Shown here piece after piece: positions 8,333-17,268 of a DNA stretch of 64,000 bases; position 1 is the first letter of the stretch, and each line of letters opens with the position of its first letter. The position numbers and the translations under genes are program-made. The notes beneath the pieces are model-generated. The model saw nothing but the letters and a program-made list of their open reading frames with translations, ran no database searches and had not been told where the DNA came from. Source of the stretch: Hoeflea sp. 108. Lineage in GTDB: Bacteria > Pseudomonadota > Alphaproteobacteria > Rhizobiales > Rhizobiaceae. The DNA is taken from positions 4,304,304 to 4,368,303 of the forward strand of contig NZ_KB890024.1 of NCBI RefSeq assembly GCF_000372965.1, written 5' to 3'.

Positions 8333-9103
8333 GTGAGTGACGAACGCGACTTCGGGGGAAAATCCGTATTGATCACCGGTGCTGGCGGCGGCCTGGGCCG
8401 CGCGCTGGTAGCCATCTTTGCCGCGCGTGGCGCGCGGCTGATCGGCTGCGACCAGTCGATTGAGGCGATGGACGGGCTGGATCTCGCCGCCCGGCACGCC
8501 TTCAATCTGCTCGACCTCGGCAGCGTTGAACCTGCGGCGCACCGGCTGGTGGCGACGGACGGCCTGCCCGACATCATCATCAACAATGCCGGCTGGACGC
8601 GCGCCGAAACCATGCCGACGCTCGACAGCGGCCGCATCGAAGCCGAGATCGACCTGAACCTCACCGGCGTCATGGCCTTCTCCAACCTGCTGCTGAAGCC
8701 GATGGTGGCGCGCGGCTCGGGCGCTTTCGTCTTCATCTCGTCGGTCAACGCGCTGGCGCATCTCGGCAACCCCGCCTATGCAGCGGCCAAGTCCGGCATC
8801 AACGCCTTCTCGCGCGCCATCGCGGTCGAGCACGGTCGCCAGGGCATCCGCTCGAATGTCGTCTGCCCCGGCTCTATCCGCACGCCGGCCTGGGACCACC
8901 GGCTCGAAAAGGACCCGACGGTGCTGGGCAAGCTGCAGCGGCTCTATCCGCTCGGTCGCATCGTCAACGCGCTGGAAGTGGCGGAGGCCGTTGCCTTCCT
9001 CGCCTCGCCGCGCGCCTCCGGCATCACCGGCACGGTGCTGCCGGTTGATGCCGGACTGACCGCCGGCTACCTGCCCTTCATCGACGACATCCTCGGAGCA
9101 TGA
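8333..9103 (+). CDS. Short-chain dehydrogenase/reductase
   Basis: A 256-aa classical SDR, cytoplasmic and NAD(P)-dependent. The Rossmann motif TGAGGGLGRA lies near the start, NNAG follows, and the catalytic set is visible as SS in FISSVNAL and YAAAKSG (Tyr and Lys), then the typical CPGSIRTP. GTG 8333 is chosen because GGGAG sits 7 bp ahead; the longer open frame upstream is AT-rich promoter. It heads the plus-strand operon with an ABC ATPase and RpiR regulator, so it probably oxidises the imported sugar or polyol. Confidence 0.88.
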   Translation: MSDERDFGGKSVLITGAGGGLGRALVAIFAARGARLIGCDQSIEAMDGLDLAARHAFNLLDLGSVEPAAHRLVATDGLPDIIINNAGWTRAETMPTLDSGRIEAEIDLNLTGVMAFSNLLLKPMVARGSGAFVFISSVNALAHLGNPAYAAAKSGINAFSRAIAVEHGRQGIRSNVVCPGSIRTPAWDHRLEKDPTVLGKLQRLYPLGRIVNALEVAEAVAFLASPRASGITGTVLPVDAGLTAGYLPFIDDILGA

Positions 9104-9107
9104 GCAG

Positions 9108-10172
9108 ATGACCGACGTCGCCTTCCGCCATCTGTCCAAGTCCTTCGGCCAGCACGCGGTGCTGGAAGACATCAATCTCGATATTTCAAGCGGCGAATTC
9201 GTCGTTCTGGTCGGCCCCTCCGGCTGCGGCAAGTCCACCTTGCTCAGGATGCTCGCCGGGCTCGAGCCGATCAGCGACGGCGATCTGCTGATCGGCGGCG
9301 TGCGCGCCAACGAGTTGCCGCCGCAAAAGCGCAACATCGCCATGGTGTTCCAGTCCTACGCGCTGTTCCCACATCTGACTGCTGCCGAAAACATTGCCTT
9401 CGGCCCCAAGATCCGTGGCGAGAACGCAAGCGCGATCGACAAGAAGATCAAGGACGCGGCTGGCGTGCTCAACCTGCACGCCTATCTCGACCGCTATCCC
9501 CGCCAACTCTCCGGCGGCCAGCGCCAGCGCGTCGCCATGGGCCGCGCCATCGTGCGCGAGCCATCGGTGTTCCTGTTTGACGAACCGCTCAGCAATCTTG
9601 ACGCCCAGTTGCGCGTACAGATGCGTACCGAGATCAAGGCGCTGCATCAGCGCTTGAAATCCACGGTCGTTTACGTGACACACGACCAGATCGAGGCCAT
9701 GACCATGGCCGACCGCATCGTCGTCATGAACCAGGGGAAGATCCAGCAGGTGGGCGCGCCGCTCGAACTCTACGACAGACCGGCCAACAAGTTCGTGGCA
9801 AGCTTCATCGGTTCGCCGTCGATGAGTTTTGTCTCCGGCAACCTGTCTGCGTCGGGCGCGCATTTCGAGACGGCGGACGGGGAAAAGCTGTCGCTGAACG
9901 GCGGCCGCGGCTCGTCCTTCGGCGGGCCGGTCGAGGCCGGCGTCCGGCCCGAGCATTTTATCGTTGGCGATGCGCCCGGCGGCCTCACCATCCGGGTTGC
10001 GGTGGTCGAGCCAACCGGCTCCGAAACCCATGTCTACGGCTCGGTCGGCAACGAACAGGTGCGCGCCGTCTTCCGCGACCGCGTCGCCGTTCGCCCCGGC
10101 GAGGCGCTGCCCGTCAGCGTCGAACCGAAAAACATCCACCTCTTCGACAAGGCAACCGGCCTGCCCATATGA
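9108..10172 (+). CDS. Sugar ABC transporter ATP-binding protein (MalK/UgpC type)
   Basis: A 354-aa ATPase with Walker A GPSGCGKST, Q-loop VFQSYALFPH, signature LSGGQRQR, Walker B VFLFDEPLSNLD and switch His in VTHDQ, plus a C-terminal MalK-like OB-fold domain (EAGVRPEHF). It is 4 bp after the SDR gene and overlaps the RpiR gene by 4 bp. It most likely energises the permeases at 5132-6825, since no other ATPase is near; the importer genes are thus split between two divergent operons. Confidence 0.93.
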   Translation: MTDVAFRHLSKSFGQHAVLEDINLDISSGEFVVLVGPSGCGKSTLLRMLAGLEPISDGDLLIGGVRANELPPQKRNIAMVFQSYALFPHLTAAENIAFGPKIRGENASAIDKKIKDAAGVLNLHAYLDRYPRQLSGGQRQRVAMGRAIVREPSVFLFDEPLSNLDAQLRVQMRTEIKALHQRLKSTVVYVTHDQIEAMTMADRIVVMNQGKIQQVGAPLELYDRPANKFVASFIGSPSMSFVSGNLSASGAHFETADGEKLSLNGGRGSSFGGPVEAGVRPEHFIVGDAPGGLTIRVAVVEPTGSETHVYGSVGNEQVRAVFRDRVAVRPGEALPVSVEPKNIHLFDKATGLPI

Positions 10173-11050
10173 GCAACATCGCCGACATCATCACCCGGCT
10201 TCAGGTCATGGCGCAGGACGGCTCCAAGTCCGACAGGCGCCTGGCCAGCCTGGTACTGTCGGATCTCGACTTCGCCTCCAAGGCCGCCATCTCCGAAATC
10301 GCCGCCCGCGTCGGCGTCAGCGAACCGACGGTGACGCGCTTCTGCCGAAACCTCGGCTGCGATGGCGTGCGCGACTTCAAGTTCTTCCTGGCCCAGGCCA
10401 TCGCCATCGGCGGCCAGTATCTCAAGCCCGAACCGCTGAACCGCGACGTCAGGGAGCAGCGCATCGCCTCTGCCGTCACCGAGGCGGCAATAACGGCGAT
10501 CCAGCGCGCCTCGGACAATCTCGACATGGCAACGCTGGTTTCCGTCGCCGAGCGCATCTCCGCTTCGGGCAACGTGCTCTGCCTCGGCTCGGGCGGCATC
10601 TCCTCGATGATGGCGACGGAATTGCAGAACCGGCTGTTCCGGCTTGGCATCTCGGTCGTCGCCCAGGTCGACGGCCAGCTGCAGCGCATGTATGCGGCGG
10701 TCGCAACGCCGGAGACCACCGTCGTCGCCTTCTCCGTCTCCGGCCATGCCAGATCGGTGGTCGATGCCGTCCAGGTTGCCCGGCAATATGGCGCCCATAC
10801 GGTGGCAATCACCGTGCCGTCGTCGGCACTGGCCAAGGTGGCCGACACCGTCATTCCCTTCCAGCCCATCGAGGATGGCAACATCTACAAGCCGACCTCG
10901 TCGCGCTTCGCCCTGCTCGCCATCCTCGACATGATAGCGACCGCCACCGCCGAGACCCGCGAAACCAAGGTTCTCGAAGGCCTGCGCCGCATCAAGCAAA
11001 GCCTCAACACGCTGAAGGTCGACGACCCGAGGCTGCCTCTAGGTGATTGA
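10169..11050 (+). CDS. RpiR/HexR-family regulator (HTH plus SIS domain)
   Basis: A 293-aa regulator with an N-terminal HTH_6 domain (AAISEIAARVGVSEPTVTRF) and a C-terminal SIS domain (LGSGGISSMMATELQNRLF, VAFSVSGHARSVVDA), which binds phosphosugars in this family. It overlaps the ATPase stop by 4 bp. It is likely the sensor for the surrounding carbohydrate locus, responding to a phosphorylated intermediate, with operators probably in 8143-8332. Confidence 0.92.
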   Translation: MSNIADIITRLQVMAQDGSKSDRRLASLVLSDLDFASKAAISEIAARVGVSEPTVTRFCRNLGCDGVRDFKFFLAQAIAIGGQYLKPEPLNRDVREQRIASAVTEAAITAIQRASDNLDMATLVSVAERISASGNVLCLGSGGISSMMATELQNRLFRLGISVVAQVDGQLQRMYAAVATPETTVVAFSVSGHARSVVDAVQVARQYGAHTVAITVPSSALAKVADTVIPFQPIEDGNIYKPTSSRFALLAILDMIATATAETRETKVLEGLRRIKQSLNTLKVDDPRLPLGD

Positions 11051-11524
11051 ATGAACCCCAAGCAGAACCCCTTCCCCAACGATGCCGACCGCGCCCAGAT
11101 CTGGGAGATGCTGGTCGAGCGCGACATCGCAGCCTTTGTCGGGCAGGACTGGTCGATGGTCGCTAGCGACTTCGACGAGAACCGCTTCCTCGGCATCCAT
11201 GCCCACAACTCGGCCAATCCCGACGACTGGAACGCCGCATTCCCGGCACTCTCCATCTATCGCGACGAGTGGCTGTGTCAGGCAGCTGAAACGGCGGCCA
11301 CCGAATTTGCCGAACCGCTTGCCGACGGCATTTTCCGCGCCACGCGCCTGACCGATATCGACATCAATGGCGACGTCGCCGTCGCCCGCAAGAAGTTCGA
11401 CGGCACCATCCGCCGCGCCGACGGCAGCGACGACGTGCTGAACTGGCAGACGCTCTACTTCTGTCGCAAGGCGGACGACCGCTGGAAGATCACCGGCTTC
11501 GTCGGCTACATGAAGTACAAATAG
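11051..11524 (+). CDS. NTF2/SnoaL-like conserved hypothetical protein
   Basis: A 157-aa soluble protein with no signal peptide or membrane helix. The C-terminal half has the strand-rich layout of NTF2/SnoaL-like cone folds, ending DDRWKITGFVGYMKY. ATG 11051 directly follows the RpiR stop, so it is translationally coupled and is the last gene before a terminator. It could be a small isomerase or hydrolase of the sugar pathway; no catalytic residue can be assigned. The fold assignment is by eye. Confidence 0.6.
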   Translation: MNPKQNPFPNDADRAQIWEMLVERDIAAFVGQDWSMVASDFDENRFLGIHAHNSANPDDWNAAFPALSIYRDEWLCQAAETAATEFAEPLADGIFRATRLTDIDINGDVAVARKKFDGTIRRADGSDDVLNWQTLYFCRKADDRWKITGFVGYMKYK

Positions 11525-11548
11525 CCTTCGCCCCCGCTCGAACTCTCC

Positions 11549-11576
11549 AAAGGCGCCTCTCCGGGCGCCTTTTTTG
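11549..11576 (+). terminator. Rho-independent terminator
   Basis: The stem AGGCGCC (11551-11557) and GGCGCCT (11564-11570) encloses a six-base loop and is followed by a T6 run. It ends the SDR-ATPase-RpiR-NTF2 operon. Confidence 0.9.
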
Positions 11577-11612
11577 TCTTCCAAGACGCCAGCTGTGCAA
11601 GGCAGAAAGTTT

Positions 11613-11686
11613 GATCTTGCAACCTTTGCGCTTGACTGCAAGATATCTTGCATCTTAAGAGTCTCATGCAAAATGGATGCAAGATC
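11613..11686. promoter_or_regulatory. Operator cluster for the RpiR regulator: 16-bp palindrome with two half-sites
   Basis: TGCAAGATATCTTGCA (11637-11652) is a perfect 16-bp palindrome. A half-site GATCTTGCA (11613-11621) lies upstream and TGCAAGATC (11678-11686) abuts the ATG of the rpiR-type gene. Three spaced copies of one motif before a regulator gene point to autoregulation and control of the downstream importer operon. Confidence 0.6.
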
Positions 11687-12523
11687 ATGACACTGCTGGA
11701 TCGCATCAAGAGCAATTCGAGCCGTCTCACCGAGGCCGATCAGCGGCTTGTCTCGGCCCTGCTCGAAAACGCCGCCGAAGCGGCCTTCCTGTCGAGCGCC
11801 CGGCTCGCCGAGCGCGCCAGCGTGCACGAGGCAGCCACCACCCGCCTGGCCCAGAAGCTCGGCTACAAGGGTTATCCCGAACTGCGTGGACAGCTGCAGC
11901 GCGAGCTGGTGGCGACCCAGGACGCGGCCGAGCGCATGCGTCGTTCCATAGCCAAGGTCGAGCATGGCGACTTCCTGCTCGATCTGATCGGCAGCGAGAT
12001 CGCGGCGCTCGAAAATCTCCGTCTGGCCGTCGACCAGCAGGCCATCGACCGTGCCGCAGATATGATCGTCGACGCCAAGCGTATCTTCCTGTTCGGCCAG
12101 GGCCACGCCCAGTCGATCACCCAGTTCCTGCGTCGCCGCCTCGACCGTTTCGGCATGACCACCATCGTGCTGGAAGGCCGCGGTCGCGACATCGCCGAGC
12201 GCGTCGTCGGCATGCAGAAGGACGATCTCGTGCTGGCGCTGGCCTTCCGCAAGCAGCCGACGAGTTATGCGCCGCTGATCGAACACTGCCATGCCCAGGG
12301 CGCCAGGGCGATGCTGGTCACCGATCTTGCCGGGTCGATGATGCAGCCCGAGGCCGACCTCGTGCTGGCCGCTCCGCGCGGCCGTTCGGGCAGCGAATTC
12401 CAGACGCCGACGGTGCCATTCGCCATCGTCAACGCGATCCTGCTCACCATTGCCGGCCGGCACCAGAACCGCGTCATGGGCGCCCTCGAGCGCCTGTCCG
12501 GACTGTTCGAAGAATTCGATTGA
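11687..12523 (+). CDS. RpiR/MurR-family regulator (HTH plus SIS domain)
   Basis: A 278-aa regulator with an N-terminal HTH_6 (FLSSARLAERASVHEAATTR, LAQKLGYKGYPELR) and a C-terminal SIS domain (IFLFGQGHAQSITQFLRRRL) for phosphosugar binding. The open frame extends upstream to 11648, but that part overlaps the operator cluster, so ATG 11687 is preferred although its ribosome binding site is weak. It is the first gene of the operon with an FbpABC-type importer and a histidine phosphatase, which fits a phosphorylated ligand. Confidence 0.88.
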   Translation: MTLLDRIKSNSSRLTEADQRLVSALLENAAEAAFLSSARLAERASVHEAATTRLAQKLGYKGYPELRGQLQRELVATQDAAERMRRSIAKVEHGDFLLDLIGSEIAALENLRLAVDQQAIDRAADMIVDAKRIFLFGQGHAQSITQFLRRRLDRFGMTTIVLEGRGRDIAERVVGMQKDDLVLALAFRKQPTSYAPLIEHCHAQGARAMLVTDLAGSMMQPEADLVLAAPRGRSGSEFQTPTVPFAIVNAILLTIAGRHQNRVMGALERLSGLFEEFD

Positions 12524-12543
12524 GAAAACCTGGGAGGGAAAAC

Positions 12544-13665
12544 ATGCTCAGATCGATAAAATGGGCGCTCGTCGCCGCGGCAGCAGCACTGCCGCTCGCC
12601 GCGCACGCCGCAGAACTCGACAAGATGACCGCGGCCGAATTGCTGCCGCTGGCGCAGAAGGAGGGCAAGGTCACCGTCTTCTCGCTGTCCAGCCGCATCG
12701 CCAAGGTCGAAAAGGCCTTTGAGGAAGCCTATCCCGGCATCGATCTCGTCGGCATCGACATGAGTTCGGTCAAGCAGATCGCCCGCGTCGTCGCCGAGCA
12801 GGAGGCCGGCGTCAACGCCGTCGACGTGCTCTATATTGCCGACACGCCTGTCGTGTACGAGGACCTGGTCAAGACCAAACGCGTTACAGCCTACATCCCG
12901 CCGCGTGTATCGGCCGAACTGGCCGACGAACTCAAGACGCCGCTGCTCACCCAGCGCCTGTCGACCAAGGTGCTGATGTACAACGAGGCGGCCAACCCGA
13001 ACGGCGCCCCGGTCAAGAACCTCTGGCAGCTGACCACGCCCGAGTGGAAAGGCCGCGTGCTGATGGTCGACCCGCTGCAGCGCGGCGAACTGCTCGACCT
13101 GCTGGTCGAGTTCTCGCTCCGCCCCGATGAAATGGCCAAGGCCTACGAGGCCCAGTTCGGCAAGCCGATCGCGGTCGACAACGACCTCAAGGGCGCGGGC
13201 GAACAATACATCCGCGACCTCTTCGCCAACGACCTCATCCTCGTGCCCAACTCCGACGCCATCAACAAGGCGATCGGCGACAAGACGGCCAAGAACCCGC
13301 CGGTCGGCTTCGCCACCTACTCCGACCGCCGCGACAACGAGAAGGAAGGCTGGGCCCTGCAGGTTGCCAACAACGTCGAACCCTCGAACGGCATCCTCTT
13401 CCCGGCCGTGCTGGCGCTAGTCGAGAAGGCGCCGAGCCCAGCTGCGGCCCGCCTGCTGATCGACTTCATGATGGGCGACGACTCCGCCACCGGCGGGCCG
13501 GCCTTCGAACCCTTCAACGTTGCCGGCGACTATGCCGTGCGGCCGTCGATCAAGGACAATGCCGACTCCGTCCCGCTCAAGGACCTGAAAGCCTGGCGCA
13601 TCGATCCGGTGAAGACCGCGGCCGCCCGCAAGCGCATCGCCGACCTGGTGCTGACGCTGCAATAG
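12544..13665 (+). CDS. FbpA-type extracellular solute-binding protein
   Basis: A 373-aa periplasmic binding protein of the FbpA/AfuA/PotD-like group. GGGAGGG precedes ATG 12544; the signal peptide ends AAHA-A. The mature start (EGKVTVFSLSSRIAKVEKAF) and LWQLTTPEWKGRV are typical. Proteins of this fold bind ferric iron, sugar phosphates (AfuA) or phosphonates. The tyrosines used for iron by FbpA are not obvious here, and the RpiR/phosphatase neighbours favour a phosphorylated organic ligand; that is inference. Confidence 0.88.
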   Translation: MLRSIKWALVAAAAALPLAAHAAELDKMTAAELLPLAQKEGKVTVFSLSSRIAKVEKAFEEAYPGIDLVGIDMSSVKQIARVVAEQEAGVNAVDVLYIADTPVVYEDLVKTKRVTAYIPPRVSAELADELKTPLLTQRLSTKVLMYNEAANPNGAPVKNLWQLTTPEWKGRVLMVDPLQRGELLDLLVEFSLRPDEMAKAYEAQFGKPIAVDNDLKGAGEQYIRDLFANDLILVPNSDAINKAIGDKTAKNPPVGFATYSDRRDNEKEGWALQVANNVEPSNGILFPAVLALVEKAPSPAAARLLIDFMMGDDSATGGPAFEPFNVAGDYAVRPSIKDNADSVPLKDLKAWRIDPVKTAAARKRIADLVLTLQ

Positions 13666-13673
13666 CAGCGGCC

Positions 13674-13706
13674 GGACCGGCGCGCCCCGAGGGGAGGCGC
13701 CGGTCC
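13674..13706 (+). other. Intercistronic hairpin between binding protein and permease
   Basis: GGACCGGCGC (13674-13683) and GCGCCGGTCC (13697-13706) form a perfect 10-bp stem with a 13-nt loop. There is no T-run. It probably protects the binding-protein mRNA or reduces downstream expression. Confidence 0.55.
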
Positions 13707-13763
13707 GTTCGGCCGGCGCTGTCAGCGCCGCTTCGCCCCGCAGATCCGCCAAGAAAGTTCGTC

Positions 13764-15509
13764 ATGTCCGCCGCAGCAACTTCCACGTTGTCTCGGAGAG
13801 GCCTCCTGCGCTCCGAGACGCTCGTCCCGATCATTCTCATTCTGATCGTTTCCGTCCTGGTCGTGGCCCCGCTGGTCAAGATCATCCTGTCCACCCTCAC
13901 CGTCGATGGCCGCGAGGCCTGGCAGGCGGTGCTTGCCTCGAAGATGTCCGAGAACCTGTGGTGGCGCCCGCTGTGGAACACCATCCTGCTTGGCGTCGGC
14001 GTCGCCGCCGGCTGCATCCTGATGGGCGGCTTTCTCGCCTGGCTGGTGGTGCTGACCGACGTGCCGGCACCCAGGACGCTGGGCCTGCTCGCCACCCTGC
14101 CCTTCATGATCCCGAGCTTCGCCGCGGCCCTTGCCTGGGGCGCTCTCTTCCGCAACAGCCGCCTCGGCGGTTCAGTCGGCTTCTTCGAGGCCAATGGCTG
14201 GATGGTGCCGGATTGGCTGGCCTGGGGACTGGTGCCGACGCTGATCGTGCTCACCGCCCATTATTACTCGCTCGCCTTCACCGTCATCTCCGCAGCCCTC
14301 AGTTCGGTCGGCGCCGACCTCGTCGAGGCGGCACAGGTTGCCGGCGCAAAGCGCTCGCGCATCTTCTTCGGCATCATCTTGCCTGTCGTCACCCCCGCAC
14401 TGATCGCGGCGGCGTCACTGACCTTCGCAGGTGCCGTCTCCAACTTCGCAGCCCCCGCTTTGCTCGGCCTGCCGGTCAGGATGCAGACGCTGTCAACTCG
14501 CCTGTTCGGCATGATCGAGACCGGCCAGACCGAACGCGGCTTCGTCATCGCCCTGCTGCTGATCGTCGTCTCCGCCTCATTCCTCTGGCTTGGCGAGCGG
14601 TTGGTCGCCGGCCGCAAGAACTACGTCACAGTCACCGGCAAGGGCGGCCGCACCAAGCGCTTCCCGCTCGGCAAATGGCGCTGGCCGCTGTTTGCGGTTG
14701 CCGTGCTGATGTGCGCGCTCACCACCTTCGTGCCGGCGATCGTTCTCACCGCCTCGAGCTTCGCGCTCCAGAACGGCTCGCTGTTTTCCAACTGGACGAC
14801 ACATTTCTGGATCGGCGAAGGCGGCACCGACATGGCCCAGGGCCAGGCAGGCATCTTCCGCAATCCGGTGCTGATCGATGCCTTGTGGATGACCCTCAAG
14901 CTGGCGGTCACGGTCGCGATCACCACCATGGCGCTCGGCCTGGCGCTGGCCCACACCATCGCCCGCAACAAGGGCAGCGTGCTCGCCACCGTCCTCGGCC
15001 AGGTGTCGTTCACGCCGATCCTGATCCCTTCGATCGCCTTCGCCGCAGCCTACATCGCGCTGTTCGGCGCCCCCATCGGGCCGCTGCCGTCGCTCTACGG
15101 CACCTTCCTTTTGCTGGTGCTTGCGGCTTCCGCCCACCTGCTTCCCTATGCAGTGCAATCGGGCCGCTCGGTGCTCGGCCAGATCTCGGCCGACATCGAG
15201 GAAAGTGCGAGGTTGACCGGCGCCGGCTTCTTCCGCCGCATGGGCGTCATCATCATGCCGCTCGCCATCCGCGGTCTGCTCGCCGGTGCGCTGCTGGTTT
15301 TCGTCAAGATCGTCCGCGACCTGTCGCTGGTGGTGCTCTTGTTCACCTCGACCTCGCCGGTGCTCAGCATGCTCGCCTACCGCTATGCGGCCGAAGGCTT
15401 CATGCAGTTCGCCAACGCCATCACCATGGTCATCCTCGTCCTCTGCGTCGTCGCCACTCTCCTGGCGCACCGCCTGCAGAACCGCGTCCAGAAGTGGAAA
15501 TCCGCATGA
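13764..15509 (+). CDS. FbpB-type ABC permease (two fused permease domains)
   Basis: A 581-aa inner-membrane protein with about twelve helices and two EAA loops: DLVEAAQVAGAKRSRIFFGI in the first half and DIEESARLTGAGFFRRMGVI in the second. This internal duplication is the FbpB/AfuB architecture, in which one polypeptide forms the full channel. It lies 98 bp after the binding-protein gene and overlaps the ATPase gene by 4 bp (ATGA). Confidence 0.93.
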   Translation: MSAAATSTLSRRGLLRSETLVPIILILIVSVLVVAPLVKIILSTLTVDGREAWQAVLASKMSENLWWRPLWNTILLGVGVAAGCILMGGFLAWLVVLTDVPAPRTLGLLATLPFMIPSFAAALAWGALFRNSRLGGSVGFFEANGWMVPDWLAWGLVPTLIVLTAHYYSLAFTVISAALSSVGADLVEAAQVAGAKRSRIFFGIILPVVTPALIAAASLTFAGAVSNFAAPALLGLPVRMQTLSTRLFGMIETGQTERGFVIALLLIVVSASFLWLGERLVAGRKNYVTVTGKGGRTKRFPLGKWRWPLFAVAVLMCALTTFVPAIVLTASSFALQNGSLFSNWTTHFWIGEGGTDMAQGQAGIFRNPVLIDALWMTLKLAVTVAITTMALGLALAHTIARNKGSVLATVLGQVSFTPILIPSIAFAAAYIALFGAPIGPLPSLYGTFLLLVLAASAHLLPYAVQSGRSVLGQISADIEESARLTGAGFFRRMGVIIMPLAIRGLLAGALLVFVKIVRDLSLVVLLFTSTSPVLSMLAYRYAAEGFMQFANAITMVILVLCVVATLLAHRLQNRVQKWKSA

Positions 15510-16600
15510 GCCCCGCCAACGGCAATCCCGCCGCGATAGCGATCCGCAACGTCAGCAAACGCTTCGGCAATTTCACCGCCGTTGACAATGTCGACATCTC
15601 GGTGCCGCAAGGCGCGTTCCTCGTGCTGGTCGGCCCGTCCGGCTGCGGCAAGTCCACCCTGCTGCGCATGCTCGCCGGGCTGGAGACGCCCAGCGACGGC
15701 GAAATGGCCTTCATGGGCCGCACCGTCTCGGATGGCACGCGCGGCCTCGTTGCTGACGCCGGCGCCCGCGATGCCGGCCTGGTCTTCCAGAGCTACGCGC
15801 TGTGGCCGCATATGACGGTTGCCGGCAACATCGAGTGGCCGCTCAAGGTCGCCAAATGGAGCAAGGCCGACCGCGCCAGCCGTGTCGACGAAGTGCTCGG
15901 CCTGCTCGGAATTTCGGCTCTGAAGGAACGCTACCCAGCCGAGATTTCAGGCGGCCAGCAGCAGCGCGTCGCCATCGCCCGCACCATCGGCCCGAAGCCC
16001 AGCATCCTTTTGTTCGACGAGCCTTTGTCCAATCTCGACGCCAAGCTGCGAATCGAAATGCGCAGCGAACTGATGCGTATCCACCGGGCAACGGGGGCGA
16101 CATCGGTCTACGTCACCCATGACCAGGTCGAGGCGATGACGATGGCGAGCCATGTCGCCGTCCTCAACAATGGCCGGGTCGAGCAGTTCGGCACCCCGCT
16201 GGAGCTGCTGCAGGATCCCCGCACCACCTTCGTCGCCACCTTTCTCGGCACGCCGCCCGCCAACCTGATCGAGGTGTCGAGCGACGGCGACGGGCTGGTC
16301 TATGACGGGCTGAAGCTGGCAAGCGCGGCGCATGCGCAAGCCCGACGCGAGGTCCAGCTTCTCTACCGCGCCCACGACATCACCGTCGGCGAGGTGCCGG
16401 GACGGCCATCGATTTCGGCACGTTTCGAGGAAGCAGCCCCCATTGCCGGGCGCACCATGGTGACCGCCTTCTCTGGAGGCCGTCGTCTCACGGCAATGGC
16501 CGACGGCTATTTCAGCGCCGACAGCGGCGCCCCTATCCGCCTCAGCTTCCTCGGCGAGCCGAGCGCGGTCTTTGCGATGACTGGTGAAAGGATCGACTGA
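15506..16600 (+). CDS. FbpC-type ABC ATP-binding protein
   Basis: A 364-aa ATPase with Walker A GPSGCGKST, Q-loop VFQSYALWPH, signature ISGGQQQR, Walker B ILLFDEPLSNLD and switch His in VTHDQ, then a C-terminal TOBE-like regulatory region. The N-terminus is MSPANGNPAAIAIRNVSKRF. ATG 15506 overlaps the permease stop and the gene ends in a TGATG overlap with the phosphatase gene, so permease, ATPase and phosphatase are tightly coupled. Confidence 0.93.
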   Translation: MSPANGNPAAIAIRNVSKRFGNFTAVDNVDISVPQGAFLVLVGPSGCGKSTLLRMLAGLETPSDGEMAFMGRTVSDGTRGLVADAGARDAGLVFQSYALWPHMTVAGNIEWPLKVAKWSKADRASRVDEVLGLLGISALKERYPAEISGGQQQRVAIARTIGPKPSILLFDEPLSNLDAKLRIEMRSELMRIHRATGATSVYVTHDQVEAMTMASHVAVLNNGRVEQFGTPLELLQDPRTTFVATFLGTPPANLIEVSSDGDGLVYDGLKLASAAHAQARREVQLLYRAHDITVGEVPGRPSISARFEEAAPIAGRTMVTAFSGGRRLTAMADGYFSADSGAPIRLSFLGEPSAVFAMTGERID

Positions 16601-17205
16601 TGAGACTGATTATGGTGCGCCACGGCGAGACCACCTGGAACGCCGAGCACCGGCTCCAGGGCCACGACAACGCGCCGCTGTCCGAGCGCGGCATCAGGCA
16701 GGTCCAGCGCTTTGCCGCCTTCGCCAGAACGATGGCCCCCGACCGCATCGTGGTTTCCGATCTCGGTCGCACCCGCCAGACCGCCAGCCTGCTCGGCTAT
16801 GGCGATGCACCGCTCGATCCTCGCCTGCGCGAGATCGACATGGGCGAATGGACGGGCCGCATCAAGCATGAGCTCGAAGCCGAACGCCCGCATGAATATC
16901 TCGCCTGGAGGGCGGGCACATTCACCCCCGACAGGGGCGAGCCCTGGGCGGATTTCTGTGCCCGCATCGTCGAGGGCCTGCGCGACTGCCTGAAGAAGTG
17001 CAGCGGCGACACGCTCGCCATCGTCCATGGAGGTGTCATCCGCGCCGCCTGCCATTCGTTTCTTGGGCTGCCGCCATCGCGGGTCGTGCCGGTGACGCCG
17101 GGCACCGCGACCATACTCAGCTTCGATGGGCCGGACGCCTCCGCAGCCCGCCTCGAAGCCTACAACATCGCCGCCGTCACGCCCGACTTCGACGCGCCAG
17201 ACTGA
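16600..17205 (+). CDS. Histidine phosphatase family protein
   Basis: A 201-aa cytoplasmic phosphatase of the phosphoglycerate-mutase-like superfamily. The RHG motif is at the N-terminus (VRHGETTWN, nucleophile H8), followed by the Arg in SDLGRTRQTA, EIDMGEW and the second catalytic His H143 in IVHGG. Its ATG overlaps the ATPase stop (TGATG), so it belongs to the importer operon. I infer that it removes phosphate from the imported compound; cobalamin-pathway phosphatases of the same family are the main alternative, but no cobalamin genes are near. Confidence 0.87.
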   Translation: MRLIMVRHGETTWNAEHRLQGHDNAPLSERGIRQVQRFAAFARTMAPDRIVVSDLGRTRQTASLLGYGDAPLDPRLREIDMGEWTGRIKHELEAERPHEYLAWRAGTFTPDRGEPWADFCARIVEGLRDCLKKCSGDTLAIVHGGVIRAACHSFLGLPPSRVVPVTPGTATILSFDGPDASAARLEAYNIAAVTPDFDAPD

Positions 17206-17229
17206 CATCGGCCAGAGCTGACTGGGCCC

Positions 17230-17268
17230 AAAAACAAGGCGGCTTCCATGGTCCCCCAGGAAAGCCGC
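17230..17268 (-). terminator. Rho-independent terminator of the candidate RNA
   Basis: On the minus strand, GCGGCTTTCC (17268-17259) pairs with GGAAGCCGC (47-39 of the 17200s) with one bulge, extended by TGG/CCA inside, and is followed by CTTGTTTTT. Confidence 0.65.

Noticed and set aside
11677..12543. Long N-terminal extension of the binding protein at 12544
   Set aside because: Out-of-frame reading of the rpiR gene; the signal peptide and RBS place the start at 12544.
13958..15505. Long N-terminal extension of the ATPase at 15506
   Set aside because: The extension is an out-of-frame reading of the permease gene; the true ATPase start overlaps the permease stop.
12544..16600. Ferric iron importer (FbpABC) as the firm name
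   Set aside because: The fold fits, but the RpiR regulator and histidine phosphatase point to a phosphorylated ligand and no iron-box or Fur-like site was seen.
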